This document shows, piece by piece, positions 52,620-61,747 of a stretch of 64,000 nt of DNA. The position numbers and the translations under genes are program-made. The stretch covers positions 1 through 64,000 of the forward strand of contig LNIY01000035.1 of NCBI GenBank assembly GCA_001449105.1. The letters are read 5' to 3'. The notes below the pieces were generated by a model, which searched no databases, was not told where the DNA came from, and saw only the letters and a list, made by a program, of their open reading frames with translations. This DNA comes from Caulobacter vibrioides. GTDB taxonomy: Bacteria > Pseudomonadota > Alphaproteobacteria > Caulobacterales > Caulobacteraceae. How positions within the stretch are numbered: the first letter of the stretch is position 1; each line of letters opens with the position of its first letter.

Positions 52620-53702
52620 GTGCCCAAGCCAGTAGTCATCTCGATCGACGCCATGGGCGGAGATCACGGTCCGCCCGTGGTGGTTCCGGCGCTGGAGATC
52701 GCGGCCAAGACCCTGCCCGACGTGCGCTTCCTGGTGCACGGCGACGAGGTCGCGCTGAACGCCGAACTGGCCAAGGCCCCGGCCGCGCGGGCGGTCTGCA
52801 CCGTCGTCCACACCGACAAGGCCATCGCCATGGACGAGAAGCCCGCCCAGGCCATGCGCCGGGGCAAGGGCTCCAGCCTGTGGAACGCCGTCGAGGCCCT
52901 GCGTTCGGGCGAGGCGTCGGCCTGCGTTTCGGCCGGCAACACCGGCGCGCTGATGGCGATCTCCAAGCTGATCCTGCGCATGAGCGCAGACCTGGAGCGC
53001 CCGGCCATCGTCGCCTCCTGGCCGACGATGAAGGGCATCTCGGCGGTGCTCGACGTCGGCGCCAATGTCGAGAGCGACGCCGAGCAACTGGTCGAGTTCG
53101 CGATCATGGGCGCGGCCTTCCACCATGCGGTGCATGGCTCGCAGCGTCCGACCGTCGGCCTGCTCAACGTCGGTTCCGAGGAACAGAAGGGCCATGAGGA
53201 GGTGCGCGAGGCGCATCGCATCCTGCAAGACAGCCCGCACTTCGATTTCGACTATCGCGGCTTCGTCGAGGGCACCGACATCGCCTACGGCACCGTCGAC
53301 GTGGTCGTCACCGACGGCTTCACCGGCAATGTCGCCCTGAAGACCGCTGAGGGCCTGGCCCGGTTCTTCAGCAACGAGATCAAGCAGACCCTGACGGCCG
53401 GCCCGCTGGCCATGCTGGGCGCTCTGATCGCCTCGGGCTCGCTGAAGAAGATGAAGCGGCGCCTCGACCCCGGCCGGGTCAACGGCGGGCCGCTGCTGGG
53501 CCTGAACGGCATCGTGGTGAAGAGCCACGGCGGCGCCGACGCCAACGGCTTCGCCTCGGCCGTCCGCGTGGCGGTGGATCTCGCGCGCAGCGACTTCACC
53601 GCCGAGATCGATCGTAATTTGAAGCGTCTGACCGCGGAAAAAGACCAAGCGGCCAAGGACGACGGCGCCGACGGCGCCGAAACCCAGGGAGCCGCCGAGT
53701 GA
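52620..53702 (+). CDS. plsX: Phosphate acyltransferase PlsX
   Basis: This 360-residue enzyme makes acyl-phosphate from acyl-ACP for phospholipid synthesis. VVISIDAMGGDHGPPVVVPALEIA (residues 4-27), SAGNTGALMAISKLIL (about 102-117) and NVGSEEQKGHEEVREAHRIL (about 178-197) are the family motifs. GTG start; its last bases overlap the fabH GTG. The C-terminal acidic tail is longer than average. Confidence 0.95.
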   Translation: MPKPVVISIDAMGGDHGPPVVVPALEIAAKTLPDVRFLVHGDEVALNAELAKAPAARAVCTVVHTDKAIAMDEKPAQAMRRGKGSSLWNAVEALRSGEASACVSAGNTGALMAISKLILRMSADLERPAIVASWPTMKGISAVLDVGANVESDAEQLVEFAIMGAAFHHAVHGSQRPTVGLLNVGSEEQKGHEEVREAHRILQDSPHFDFDYRGFVEGTDIAYGTVDVVVTDGFTGNVALKTAEGLARFFSNEIKQTLTAGPLAMLGALIASGSLKKMKRRLDPGRVNGGPLLGLNGIVVKSHGGADANGFASAVRVAVDLARSDFTAEIDRNLKRLTAEKDQAAKDDGADGAETQGAAE

Positions 53703-54676
53703 GCGTAGTCCGCAGCGTGGTGACCGGCGTCGGGGCCTACCTGCCGCCGCAGATCGTCACCAATGAAGACCTGTCCAAGATCGTCGACACCTCCGACGAG
53801 TGGATCGTCGAGCGCACCGGCATCCGCCAGCGCCACAAGGCCGCCGACGACCAGGCGGTGTCCGATCTGGCCGTCGAGGCCGCCAGGCAGGCGCTGGAGC
53901 GCGCGGGCAAGACCGCCGCCGACGTCGACCTGATCATCGTCGCCACCACGACGCCCGACCTGACCTTCCCGGCCACGGCCGCCATCGTGCAGCGCAAGCT
54001 GGGCGCGGGCGTGGGCATCGCCTTCGACGTACAGGCCGTGTGCTCGGGCTTCGTCTACGCCCTGTCGGTGGCCGACGGCTTCATCGCCCGCGGCAACGCC
54101 AAGTGCGCCCTGGTCATCGGGGCCGAAACCATGACCCGTCTGATGGACTGGAGCGACCGGGGCACCTGCGTGCTGTTCGGCGACGGCGCCGGCGCGGTCG
54201 TGCTGGAGCCGGGCGAAGGCGAGGGGACCACGGCCGATCGCGGCATGCTGGGCTTCGCCCTGCGCGCCGACGGGACCAAGCAGGACCTGCTCTATGTCGA
54301 CGGCGGTCCCTCGACCACCGGCACGGTCGGCAAGCTGCGGATGCTGGGCAACCAGGTCTTCAAGCACGCGGTCATCAACATCTCCGAGGCCATCCACGCC
54401 GCGGCCGAGAAGGCTGGCGTGACGGTGCCCGAGGTCGACTGGTTCATTCCGCACCAGGCCAACCAGCGAATCTTGCAGGGCGTGGCCAATCGCTGCGGCA
54501 TCGACGAGGAAAAGGTGATCTCGACGGTGGCGTTGCACGCCAACACCTCGGCCGCTTCGATTCCCCTGGCGTTCGCCCACGGGGTCGCCGACGGTCGTAT
54601 CAAGCCGGGCGATCTGCTGCTTCTGGAAGCCATGGGTGGCGGCCTGACGTGGGGCGCCTGCGTCCTGCGCCTTTGA
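53699..54676 (+). CDS. fabH: 3-oxoacyl-ACP synthase III
   Basis: The 325-residue enzyme starts fatty-acid synthesis from acetyl-CoA and malonyl-ACP. The catalytic triad is visible: Cys in DVQAVCSGFVYAL (about 114), His in WFIPHQANQRI (about 252) and Asn in LHANTSAASIPLA (about 282). Overlap with plsX (GTGA) indicates coupling. Confidence 0.96.
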   Translation: MSVVRSVVTGVGAYLPPQIVTNEDLSKIVDTSDEWIVERTGIRQRHKAADDQAVSDLAVEAARQALERAGKTAADVDLIIVATTTPDLTFPATAAIVQRKLGAGVGIAFDVQAVCSGFVYALSVADGFIARGNAKCALVIGAETMTRLMDWSDRGTCVLFGDGAGAVVLEPGEGEGTTADRGMLGFALRADGTKQDLLYVDGGPSTTGTVGKLRMLGNQVFKHAVINISEAIHAAAEKAGVTVPEVDWFIPHQANQRILQGVANRCGIDEEKVISTVALHANTSAASIPLAFAHGVADGRIKPGDLLLLEAMGGGLTWGACVLRL

Positions 54677-54741
54677 TGGTCACGGAGCAAGCTTGGCCTT
54701 GGGTTGGCGCACAGCCTGCTTCAGCATATGAAGTAACTGGC

Positions 54742-54769
54742 TTGACCCTTTGACTTCATGCGGTATTCG
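54742..54769 (+). promoter_or_regulatory. Putative promoter of ihfA
   Basis: TTGACC, a 16-base spacer and TATTCG resemble a sigma-70 type promoter. A second TTGACG at about 54786 offers an alternative. The fabH-ihfA gap of 223 bp has no gene. Confidence 0.35.
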
Positions 54770-54856
54770 CGGCATGCAGTCTCAAGTTGACGAGGTCTTG
54801 TCGCGCGAGATCGGGGCTTTCGTGCGCCCGTTTTCGCGATGGATCGGACCGATTGG

Positions 54857-54878
54857 CGCGGACTGTGCTGAGTCCGCG
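54857..54878. promoter_or_regulatory. Inverted repeat with a GAnTC site upstream of ihfA
   Basis: CGCGGACT (54857-54864) and AGTCCGCG (54871-54878) are exact reverse complements around GTGCTG, and GAGTC at 54870-54874 is a CcrM-type methylation sequence. It is 22 bases before the ihfA start. Operator or leader hairpin. Confidence 0.45.
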
Positions 54879-54899
54879 AATGAAGCGTAAGGGGGCGTT

Positions 54900-55202
54900 A
54901 TGAAGGGTTCGACTTTGACCCGGGCTGACCTCTGCGAGGCTGTCCACGAGGAGGTAGGCCTGACTCGTCAGGACTGCGCCGGTCTCGTCGAGCGCACCCT
55001 GGATCTCGTGGCCGAGGCCCTCGAGAAGGGTGAGACGGTCAAGCTTTCCGGATTCGGCGTTTTCCAGGTTCGCGAGAAGCGGGCCCGCATGGGGCGCAAT
55101 CCCAAGACGGGCGAGCCGGCCGAGATCGAGCCGCGCCGCGTCATCGGCTTCAGGGCGTCCCAGGTAATGAAGGCGCGCATCGACAGCGCCTTGGACGACT
55201 AA
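54900..55202 (+). CDS. ihfA: Integration host factor alpha subunit
   Basis: The 100-residue HU/IHF-fold DNA-bending protein has the signature [37 protein letters not shown] (about 47-83), with the RNPKTGE arm and Pro that intercalates. It has the alpha-type N-terminus ([21 protein letters not shown]). Starts after GGGGGCG. Confidence 0.94.
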   Translation: MKGSTLTRADLCEAVHEEVGLTRQDCAGLVERTLDLVAEALEKGETVKLSGFGVFQVREKRARMGRNPKTGEPAEIEPRRVIGFRASQVMKARIDSALDD

Positions 55203-55215
55203 GGGGTATGATGCG

Positions 55216-55647
55216 GTGGCGAAGGGGCCGAACGCCTTCCGCACGATTTCCGAGGCCGCCGAAGAGCTAGGCGTCCCCCAGCACGTACTGCGTTTCTGGG
55301 AGACCAAGTTCTCTTTCATTCGTCCGATGAAGCGGGCGGGCGGGCGACGCTTCTACCGCCCGCAGGACATCGCCGTGCTTAATGGCGTGCGCGCGTTGCT
55401 GCACGCCGACGGCTACACCATCAAGGGCGTCCAGAAGCTGCACCGCGAGCAGGGCGTCTCGCACGTCATCGCCGCCGGCCTGGGCCAGAACGGCGCGGCC
55501 TTCCTCGATTCTCCCATCGTCGACGACTTTCGCGATTCGGCCGGTTCGGCGGCGCCCAGCCCCGAACAGCGCCGTCGCCTGGCCGAGGCGCTGGACGACC
55601 TCACCAGCATCAAGGCCCGTCTGGACGGGCTTTTGACGCGTTCATGA
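55216..55647 (+). CDS. MerR-family regulator next to ihfA
   Basis: The protein has 143 residues. The winged [58 protein letters not shown] (about 7-61) is clear; the C-terminal part lacks metal-binding Cys and is helical. This gene follows ihfA in most alphaproteobacteria; targets are unknown. GTG start. Confidence 0.92.
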   Translation: MAKGPNAFRTISEAAEELGVPQHVLRFWETKFSFIRPMKRAGGRRFYRPQDIAVLNGVRALLHADGYTIKGVQKLHREQGVSHVIAAGLGQNGAAFLDSPIVDDFRDSAGSAAPSPEQRRRLAEALDDLTSIKARLDGLLTRS

Positions 55648-55720
55648 GGACTGTGGAGAACCGTCAGATTTCCGATTGCCGAGGCGAGGAGCGGCGCCTA
55701 TAAGGGCGCTCCTTCCGCGT

Positions 55721-55797
<77 letters not shown>

Positions 55798-55832
55798 TTC
55801 TCTCCTCGGAGAGAACACCGCGGAAGAAACGC

Positions 55833-55861
55833 AAAGGTCGCCCTTCGGGGCGGCCTTTTTC
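55833..55861 (+). terminator. Terminator after tRNA-Pro
   Basis: AAAGGTCGCCC, loop TTCG, GGGCGGCCTTTTT: a tight stem (one G-T type mismatch) with a five-T run. Confidence 0.85.
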
Positions 55862-55887
55862 GTTTCCGGACTATCGCCGGCCCAGCG

Positions 55888-56124
55888 CTATCGCTGGCCC
55901 ACGTCCAGCGGCTTGTCGGCCTTGCCCATCCAGGTGATCAGCGGGATGACCGGCAGGACCCAGCCCATGCCCAGCGCCACGAAATAGATCAGGTGCACGG
56001 CCCGGTTCAGGGGCAGGTGGTCGTAGAGGCTGGTGAAGGCCCAGATCCAGCCCAGCAGGATCGCGATCACGCCGATCGAGCCGATCAGCTTGCGCAGGCG
56101 CGCCGGAATGAGGGGAGCGCTCAC
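55888..56124 (-). CDS. DUF2842 family membrane protein
   Basis: The 78-residue protein has two predicted helices: IGSIGVIAILLGWIWAFTSLY (about 15-35) and AVHLIYFVALGMGWVLPVIPLITWM (about 42-66); the WxLPxxPLIxWM ending is the family mark. Function unknown. GTG start overlaps the stop of the GlsB-type gene. Confidence 0.85.
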   Translation of the reverse strand: MSAPLIPARLRKLIGSIGVIAILLGWIWAFTSLYDHLPLNRAVHLIYFVALGMGWVLPVIPLITWMGKADKPLDVGQR

Positions 56125-56372
56125 GCGGATCTCCGGAAGAGGCCGAGCACGGCCAGGAACAGGGTGGCGCCGACCGCCGAGACGGCCAGGCTGCCGAGGA
56201 AGCCGGGAATCGCCAGGTGCAGGCGCTGGGCGATGAAGGCGCCGATGAACGAGCCGATCACGCCGATCAGCAGCTTGATGAACAGGCTGTGGCGGCGGGC
56301 CAGGGCCAGATCCGCGATCCAGCCGGCCAGTATGCCGATCACCACGGCGCTGAACACGCCCACGCCGCTCAT
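56121..56372 (-). CDS. GlsB/YeaQ/YmgE-family membrane protein
   Basis: The 83-residue protein has three hydrophobic helices with Gly zippers: GVFSAVVIGILAGWIADLALA, LLIGVIGSFIGAFIAQRLHL and LAVSAVGATLFLAVLGLF. The family is linked to stress but has no known mechanism. ATG 56372 follows AGGGGGAAG. Overlaps the DUF2842 gene. Confidence 0.88.
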   Translation of the reverse strand: MSGVGVFSAVVIGILAGWIADLALARRHSLFIKLLIGVIGSFIGAFIAQRLHLAIPGFLGSLAVSAVGATLFLAVLGLFRRSA

Positions 56373-56545
56373 TTGCACTTCCCCCTGGAACGCGCCGCGC
56401 CCCCGCAGCGGGCCCACCATGCCATGCGCGTTCGGCCGCGTCATGGGCTCCCTTAAGCGCGGGCCGGGCATGGACAGCAGAGCTGTGGCGGGAGTAGGGG
56501 TCTAGCCGCCCCATTTAGGCCCAGAACAGGCGTTTTTTCGGCTTC

Positions 56546-57577
56546 ATGACTTCCTTCCTGCGTTCCGACCGTTCCGGCCCCGTGGCCATCTGGCTGTTCG
56601 TCGTGGCGGTGCTGGTCTTCGCCATGGTCGTCGTCGGCGGCGCCACGCGCCTGACCGACTCGGGCCTGTCGATCACCCAGTGGAAGCCGATCATGGGCGC
56701 GCTGCCGCCGATGTCGGAGGAAGCCTGGCGGGCCAATTTCGAGCTCTACAAGCAGATCCCCCAGTACCACCTGGTGAACCCGGACATGACGCTGGAAGCC
56801 TACAAGGGCATCTTCTGGTGGGAGTGGGCGCACCGGCTGCTGGGCCGCGTGGTCGGGATCGCCTTCGCGCTTCCGTTCGCCTTCTTCCTCGTGCGCCGCA
56901 TGCTGCCGCGTCGCCTGATCTGGCGCTGCGGGGCGATGCTGGCGCTGGGCGGCCTGCAGGGGCTCGTCGGGTGGTGGATGGTCTCGTCGGGCCTTTCCGA
57001 GCGGGTCTCCGTCGCCCCCGAGCGGCTGATGGTCCATCTCGGCCTGGCGCTGGCCCTGTTCGTTCTGTTGATCTGGACCGCGCTCGACGCCTGGAACGGC
57101 GCCCCGCGCGTCGAGGAGCGCAGCGAATGGCGAGGCTGGGCCCTGGGCTTCCTGGGCGCGGTGTTCTTCCAGAGCCTGCTGGGCGCGCTGGTGGCCGGCA
57201 ACGACGCCGGGCTCGTCTACAACGACTGGCCGCTGATGAACGGCGCGCTGCTGCCCGACCAGTACGCCGGCCACGGCCTGTGGGGCACGCTCGCCCACAG
57301 CCAGGGCGCGGTGCAGCTGCATCACCGCCTCATGGCCTACGCCGTCTTCGCCGCCGCCGTCGTCATCGCCGTCGGCGCGGCCCGCGCCCGCCGCCTGCCG
57401 CACGAGGCCAGGATCATGGCGTATGTCCTGCTCGGCGTGGTGACGCTGCAGGCGGGCCTGGGGGTATGGACCCTGATGGCCGCCGTGCCGCTGAGCCTGG
57501 GCGTCTTGCACCAGGCCGGAGCGGCCGTGCTGCTGGGCGCCGCCACCGCCTTCGCCTGGCGCGTTCGCCGGCCTTGA
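56546..57577 (+). CDS. ctaA: Haem A synthase (COX15/CtaA)
   Basis: The 343-residue inner-membrane protein has about eight helices. It converts haem O to haem A for aa3 oxidase. His ligands are seen in [14 protein letters not shown] (about 91-104), [11 protein letters not shown] (about 165), [20 protein letters not shown] (about 250-269) and [28 protein letters not shown] (about 31-49) is the type-2 (alphaproteobacterial and mitochondrial) signature. Confidence 0.94.
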   Translation: MTSFLRSDRSGPVAIWLFVVAVLVFAMVVVGGATRLTDSGLSITQWKPIMGALPPMSEEAWRANFELYKQIPQYHLVNPDMTLEAYKGIFWWEWAHRLLGRVVGIAFALPFAFFLVRRMLPRRLIWRCGAMLALGGLQGLVGWWMVSSGLSERVSVAPERLMVHLGLALALFVLLIWTALDAWNGAPRVEERSEWRGWALGFLGAVFFQSLLGALVAGNDAGLVYNDWPLMNGALLPDQYAGHGLWGTLAHSQGAVQLHHRLMAYAVFAAAVVIAVGAARARRLPHEARIMAYVLLGVVTLQAGLGVWTLMAAVPLSLGVLHQAGAAVLLGAATAFAWRVRRP

Positions 57578-57683
57578 TCCGAAGGCAGGGCGCGCGGATC
57601 TTCGCCCATTTCTGAGCCCGCGCCCGAAGAACTGTCACGAAACTCCAGCAGAGCACGGCCGACGTCCCTGCTGGAGACCCCCC

Positions 57684-59162
57684 GTGATCCGCGCTTCCTC
57701 GCTCCTGGCCGGCGTCTGCGCCCTGGCCCTGGCTCCCGCCTTCGCCCACGCCGCCGACACCTCGCCCGCCCAGGCCGCCGATCCATATTACAAGGCCGGC
57801 CAGGCGGCCCTGGCCAAGGCCATGACCGTTTCGCCCAAGACCGGCCGGGCCAAGAACGTCATCCTGTTTCTCGGCGACGGCATGGGCATCTCGACCGCCG
57901 TGGCCGGCCGCATCTGGCAGGGCCAGCAGCGCGGCGTCGACGGCGAATCCAACGCCCTGTCGTTCGAGAAGCTGCCCTTCACCGCGCTCTCCAAGACCTA
58001 CAGCCACGACATGCAGGTCACCGACAGCGCCGCCGGCATCACCGCCATCACCACAGGCGTGAAGACCAGCAACAAGGTCATCGGCCTGACCGGCGAGGCC
58101 AAGCCCGAGAGCTGCGCCAGCGAGGCGGCCACGCGCGTGACCACGATCGCCGAGATCGCCAAGGCCCATGGGCTGTCGGCCGGCGCGGTCACCAACACCC
58201 GCATCACCCACGCTACGCCCGCCGGGACCTTCGCCCATACGGCCTATCGCGACTGGGAAGGCGACGCCGACATGCCGGCCGAGGCCTTGAGCGGCGGCTG
58301 CAAGGACATCGCCCGCCAACTGGTCGAGGTCCCCGCGGGGTTGCGCCTCGACGTCGCCCTGGGCGGCGGCCGCTCGCGGTTCCTGCCGGAGGCCAAGGGC
58401 GGCAAGCGCGCCGACGGCCGCGACCTCACCGCCGAGTGGACCAAGGCCAAGGGCGCGGCCTATGTCGCCGACGCCGACCAGCTGAAGGCCGTCGATCCGG
58501 CCAAGACCGGCCCCGTGCTGGGCCTCTTCGCCGGCGAACACCTGCCCTACGAGGTCGAGCGCGCGCAGAGCGGGCAGGGCGTGCCCTCGCTGTCGGACAT
58601 GGCTGCCAAGGCCGTCGATATCCTGTCGAAGAACCCCAAGGGCTACTTCCTGCTCGTCGAGGGCGGCAAGATCGACATGGGCAGCCACCTCAACAACGCC
58701 AGGCGCACCCTGACCGAGACCGCGGCCTTTTCCGACGCCATCCAGGCCGTGCTCGACAAGGTCGACCTGAACGAGACCCTGGTCATCGTCACCGCCGACC
58801 ACAGCCACGGCCTGGTGATCTCGGGCTACGCGGCGCGCAACGCCCCTATCCTGGGCCTGGCCGGCAACGAGGGAGAGCCGGTCGTGGCCGGCGACGGCAA
58901 GGCCTATACCGTGCTGAGCTTCGCCACCGGCCCCGGCGGCACGGAAGGGGCGGCCCTGCGCGCCGACCCGGCCAAGGAAGACCTCGACGAGGTCGACTAC
59001 CACCAGCAGGCCCTGGCCCATCTGCCCAGCGCCGCCCACGCCGGCGAGGACGTGGGCGTCTACGCCGACGGCCCGGGCGCCTATCTGGTGCGCGGCGTGG
59101 TCGAGGAGAGCTATCTCTTCCAGGTCATGCGCCACGCTTTCGGCTTCGACGCCGCCAAGTAG
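57684..59162 (+). CDS. phoA: Alkaline phosphatase, secreted
   Basis: The protein has 492 residues. Signal peptide MIRASSLLAGVCALALAPAFAHA. The metal/nucleophile regions are VILFLGDGMGIST (about 55-67), QVTDSAAGITAITTGVKTSN (nucleophile Ser about 115), ITHATPAGTFAHT, YFLLVEGGKIDMGSHLNN (Asp/His) and TLVIVTADHSHGLVISGY (about 370-387). It frees phosphate in the periplasm. No clear Pho box seen; strong terminator follows. Confidence 0.93.
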   Translation: MIRASSLLAGVCALALAPAFAHAADTSPAQAADPYYKAGQAALAKAMTVSPKTGRAKNVILFLGDGMGISTAVAGRIWQGQQRGVDGESNALSFEKLPFTALSKTYSHDMQVTDSAAGITAITTGVKTSNKVIGLTGEAKPESCASEAATRVTTIAEIAKAHGLSAGAVTNTRITHATPAGTFAHTAYRDWEGDADMPAEALSGGCKDIARQLVEVPAGLRLDVALGGGRSRFLPEAKGGKRADGRDLTAEWTKAKGAAYVADADQLKAVDPAKTGPVLGLFAGEHLPYEVERAQSGQGVPSLSDMAAKAVDILSKNPKGYFLLVEGGKIDMGSHLNNARRTLTETAAFSDAIQAVLDKVDLNETLVIVTADHSHGLVISGYAARNAPILGLAGNEGEPVVAGDGKAYTVLSFATGPGGTEGAALRADPAKEDLDEVDYHQQALAHLPSAAHAGEDVGVYADGPGAYLVRGVVEESYLFQVMRHAFGFDAAK

Positions 59163-59188
59163 GCGAGGGCGAAGCCTTGTCAGGGAAG

Positions 59189-59222
59189 GGGCGGGCGGCC
59201 TTGGGCTGCCCGCCCTTTTTCG
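59189..59222 (+). terminator. Rho-independent terminator of alkaline phosphatase gene
   Basis: A GGGCGGGCGGCC stem pairs with GGCTGCCCGCCC (one mismatch) around TTG, followed by five T. Confidence 0.85.
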
Positions 59223-59247
59223 TGCCCGGCTTCCGGAAGGCGAATGA

Positions 59248-59271
59248 ATGCGGTATTTAGATACCGCATTG
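59248..59271. promoter_or_regulatory. AT-rich 10-bp inverted repeat between phoA and rplM
   Basis: AATGCGGTAT and ATACCGCATT are exact reverse complements around TTAG. It lies 26 bp past the phoA terminator and about 50 bp before the rplM -35, so it looks like an operator rather than a terminator. Regulator unknown. Confidence 0.5.
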
Positions 59272-59321
59272 CGCAAACCCTTGCGCCATAAGGCTTTCCG
59301 AACTTTCCTGCGTGCTCAATG

Positions 59322-59350
59322 TTGACAGACGGCGAACCCTTGGGTATCAG
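59322..59350 (+). promoter_or_regulatory. Sigma-70 type promoter of rplM-rpsI
   Basis: TTGACA (59322-59327), 17-base spacer, TATCAG (59345-59350). Consensus -35 and a fair -10; the rplM start is 65 bases further. Confidence 0.7.
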
Positions 59351-59415
59351 CCGCCCCTCACGCGGACGGAACCACTTCCTCGGCTCCCGACGCACAGGAA
59401 TTACGGATCAATCCC

Positions 59416-59889
59416 ATGCAAAAGACCACGGCTTCCCTGAAGCCCGCCGAGGTCGAGAAGAAGTGGATCGTGGTCGACGCCAAGGACGCCGTTGTCGGCC
59501 GTCTGGCGACGTTCATCGCCATGCGTCTTCGCGGCAAGCACCGTCCCGACTACACCCCGCACGTCGACTGCGGCGACTTCGTCGTCGTGATCAACGCCGA
59601 CAAGGTGAAGTTCACCGGCAAGAAGCTGGACGACAAGGTTTACTACCGTCACACCGGTCACCCGGGCGGCATCAAGGAAACCACCCCGCGCAAGGTGCTG
59701 GGCGGTCAATTCCCCGAGCGCGTCCTGAACAAGGCCGTCGAGCGCATGCTGCCGAAGGAGAGCCCGCTGGCTCGCAAGCAGCTGACGCACCTGCTGGTCT
59801 ATGCCGGCGCCGAGCACCCGCACCAAGCGCAAAGCCCGGAAGTCATCGACTTCGCCGCGCGCAACGTCAAGAACACCCGGAGCCTCTAA
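59416..59889 (+). CDS. rplM: Ribosomal protein L13
   Basis: The protein has 157 residues. [56 protein letters not shown] (about 15-70) and [38 protein letters not shown] (about 76-113) are family signatures. First gene of the universal rplM-rpsI pair; 3 bp gap to rpsI. Confidence 0.97.
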   Translation: MQKTTASLKPAEVEKKWIVVDAKDAVVGRLATFIAMRLRGKHRPDYTPHVDCGDFVVVINADKVKFTGKKLDDKVYYRHTGHPGGIKETTPRKVLGGQFPERVLNKAVERMLPKESPLARKQLTHLLVYAGAEHPHQAQSPEVIDFAARNVKNTRSL

Positions 59890-59892
59890 GTC

Positions 59893-60366
59893 ATGTCCGA
59901 AGCTCAAGGTTTTGACGCGCTGGCCAGCCTGTCCAGCAACCCGGAAGCGGCCGCCCCGGCCGAACCGAAGATCGACGCCCAAGGCCGCTCCTACGCGACC
60001 GGCAAGCGCAAGAACGCCATCGCGCGCGTGTGGATCAAGCCGGGCACCGGCAAGATCACCGTCAACGGTCGTGACCAGGAAGTCTACTTCGCTCGTCCGG
60101 TCCTGCGCATGATGATCGCTCAGCCGCTGCAAGTGACCGAGCGTCTCGGCCAGTTCGACGTCGACGTCACCGTCGAAGGTTCGGGCCTGTCGGGTCAAGC
60201 CGGCGCCATCCGCCACGGCCTGTCCAAGGCCCTGACCTACTACGAACCGGCCCTGCGCCCGGTCCTGAAGCCGCACGGCTTCCTGACCCGCGACAGCCGC
60301 GTCGTCGAGCGTAAGAAGTACGGCAAGGCCAAGGCCCGCCGCAGCTTCCAGTTCTCGAAGCGCTAA
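59893..60366 (+). CDS. rpsI: Ribosomal protein S9
   Basis: The protein has 157 residues. [36 protein letters not shown] (about 32-67) and [24 protein letters not shown] [17 protein letters not shown], ending [16 protein letters not shown] which reaches the P-site tRNA. The N-terminal extension of about 28 residues is usual in alphaproteobacteria. Confidence 0.97.
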   Translation: MSEAQGFDALASLSSNPEAAAPAEPKIDAQGRSYATGKRKNAIARVWIKPGTGKITVNGRDQEVYFARPVLRMMIAQPLQVTERLGQFDVDVTVEGSGLSGQAGAIRHGLSKALTYYEPALRPVLKPHGFLTRDSRVVERKKYGKAKARRSFQFSKR

Positions 60367-60392
60367 GCGCGTCGTCGCACGCGTTTTGGAAG

Positions 60393-60425
60393 AGGGCGCT
60401 TCGGTTATCCGAAGCGCCCTTTTTC
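60393..60425 (+). terminator. Rho-independent terminator of rplM-rpsI
   Basis: AGGGCGCTTCGG, loop TTAT, CCGAAGCGCCCT then TTTTT: perfect 12-bp stem. Confidence 0.92.
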
Positions 60426-60531
60426 TTGTGACTTCCGATCGGGCCGGACAGCGCCCGAACGCATGCGCCGGTCATATGGCGCTGCAAGACTGGGTCCCGT
60501 CCGAGCGCGGGCCGGACCAGGAGTTGGCATC

Positions 60532-61485
60532 ATGGCGAACGCCCCCAAGGTCTTCATCGACGGCGAAGTCGGCACGACCGGCCTGCAGATCCGCGAGCGC
60601 CTGATCGGCCGCACCGACCTGCAACTGATCTCGATCGATCCCGACAAGCGCAAGGACGCCGCCGCCCGCGCCGAGATGCTGAACGCCGCCGACGCGGTGA
60701 TCCTGTGCCTGCCCGACGACGCGGCCAAGGAAGCTGTCAGCCTGATCGAGAACCCGCTGGTCAAGGTGATCGACGCCTCCAGCGCCCATCGCACCAACGC
60801 CGACTGGACCTACGGCTTCCCCGAGCTGGACAAGGAACAGCGCAAGAAGATCGCCGGCGCCAAGCGGATCTCGAACCCGGGCTGCTACGCCACCGGCGCC
60901 ATCGCCCTGACCCGCCCGCTGGTTTCGGCCGGCCTGCTGTCGTCGGACCTGCCGATCTCGTTCAACGGCGTCTCGGGCTACACCGGCGGCGGCAAGGCGA
61001 TGATCGCCGAGTTCGAGGACGAGACCTCGCCGACCTACACCAAGGTCGCCTACCGCATCTACGGCCTGTCGCTGACCCACAAGCACGTGCCGGAAATCCA
61101 GAAGCACGGGGGCCTGCTGTCGCGCCCGATCTTCACCCCGGCCGTCGGCCGCTATGCCCAGGGCATGCTGGTCGAGCTGCCGCTGCACCTTGGCCTGCTG
61201 GAAGGCTCGTGCTCGCTGGGCGACATCCACGCCGCCCTGGCCGCCCATTACAAGGGCGAGGCCTTCGTCGAGGTCGCGTCGCTGGACGAGGCCAAGTCGC
61301 TGTCGACCCTCGATCCGGAAGGCCTGAACGGCACCAACCGCATCAAGCTCTTCGTGTTCGGCTCCGACACCAGCGGCCAGGCCCGCCTGGTGGCGCTGCT
61401 CGACAACCTGGGCAAGGGCGCCTCGGGCGCGGCGGTCCAGAACCTCAACCTTGCCCTGGGCCTGGACGAGAAGGCGGGGCTCTAA
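60532..61485 (+). CDS. argC: N-acetyl-gamma-glutamyl-phosphate reductase (type 2)
   Basis: The 317-residue NADPH enzyme catalyses the third step of arginine synthesis. VFIDGEVGTTGLQIRERL (about 7-24) binds cofactor, RISNPGCYATGAIALTRPL (about 112-130) has the catalytic Cys, and HKHVPEIQKHGG the His. The 317-residue form is the shorter type-2 class. ATG 60532 has AGGAG. Confidence 0.95.
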   Translation: MANAPKVFIDGEVGTTGLQIRERLIGRTDLQLISIDPDKRKDAAARAEMLNAADAVILCLPDDAAKEAVSLIENPLVKVIDASSAHRTNADWTYGFPELDKEQRKKIAGAKRISNPGCYATGAIALTRPLVSAGLLSSDLPISFNGVSGYTGGGKAMIAEFEDETSPTYTKVAYRIYGLSLTHKHVPEIQKHGGLLSRPIFTPAVGRYAQGMLVELPLHLGLLEGSCSLGDIHAALAAHYKGEAFVEVASLDEAKSLSTLDPEGLNGTNRIKLFVFGSDTSGQARLVALLDNLGKGASGAAVQNLNLALGLDEKAGL

Positions 61486-61531
61486 GGGGGTGATGGGAGT
61501 GCGAACGCCGAGGCGGTCGCACTCGTCGTCT

Positions 61532-61705
61532 TCAGCGTCTTTCTACGAACAGCAGCGCCAGAAGCGCCAAGGGGCCGAGAAACACGGACGCGACGAACCA
61601 ACCTAGTCCACTGCGACCCTTGCCTTGAGCGATTCCAGCGGTAACCAGAGCCAGAGTGCCCCATCCCGCCGACAGCGAGATCGTCGGGTCAGCCACCGTC
61701 TGCAT
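61532..61705 (-). CDS. Small 57-residue membrane protein
   Basis: MQTVADPTISLSAGWGTLAL leads into GKGRSGLGWFVASVFLGPLALLALLFVERR, a pattern (KGRS-x-WF-x-G-x-GPLALL) common to tiny two-helix membrane proteins. GGAGA precedes the ATG. Function unknown. Confidence 0.65.
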   Translation of the reverse strand: MQTVADPTISLSAGWGTLALVTAGIAQGKGRSGLGWFVASVFLGPLALLALLFVERR

Positions 61706-61747
61706 GTCTTCTCCAATCACTTGCGCATAGGTGGTGATATAGAGGAT

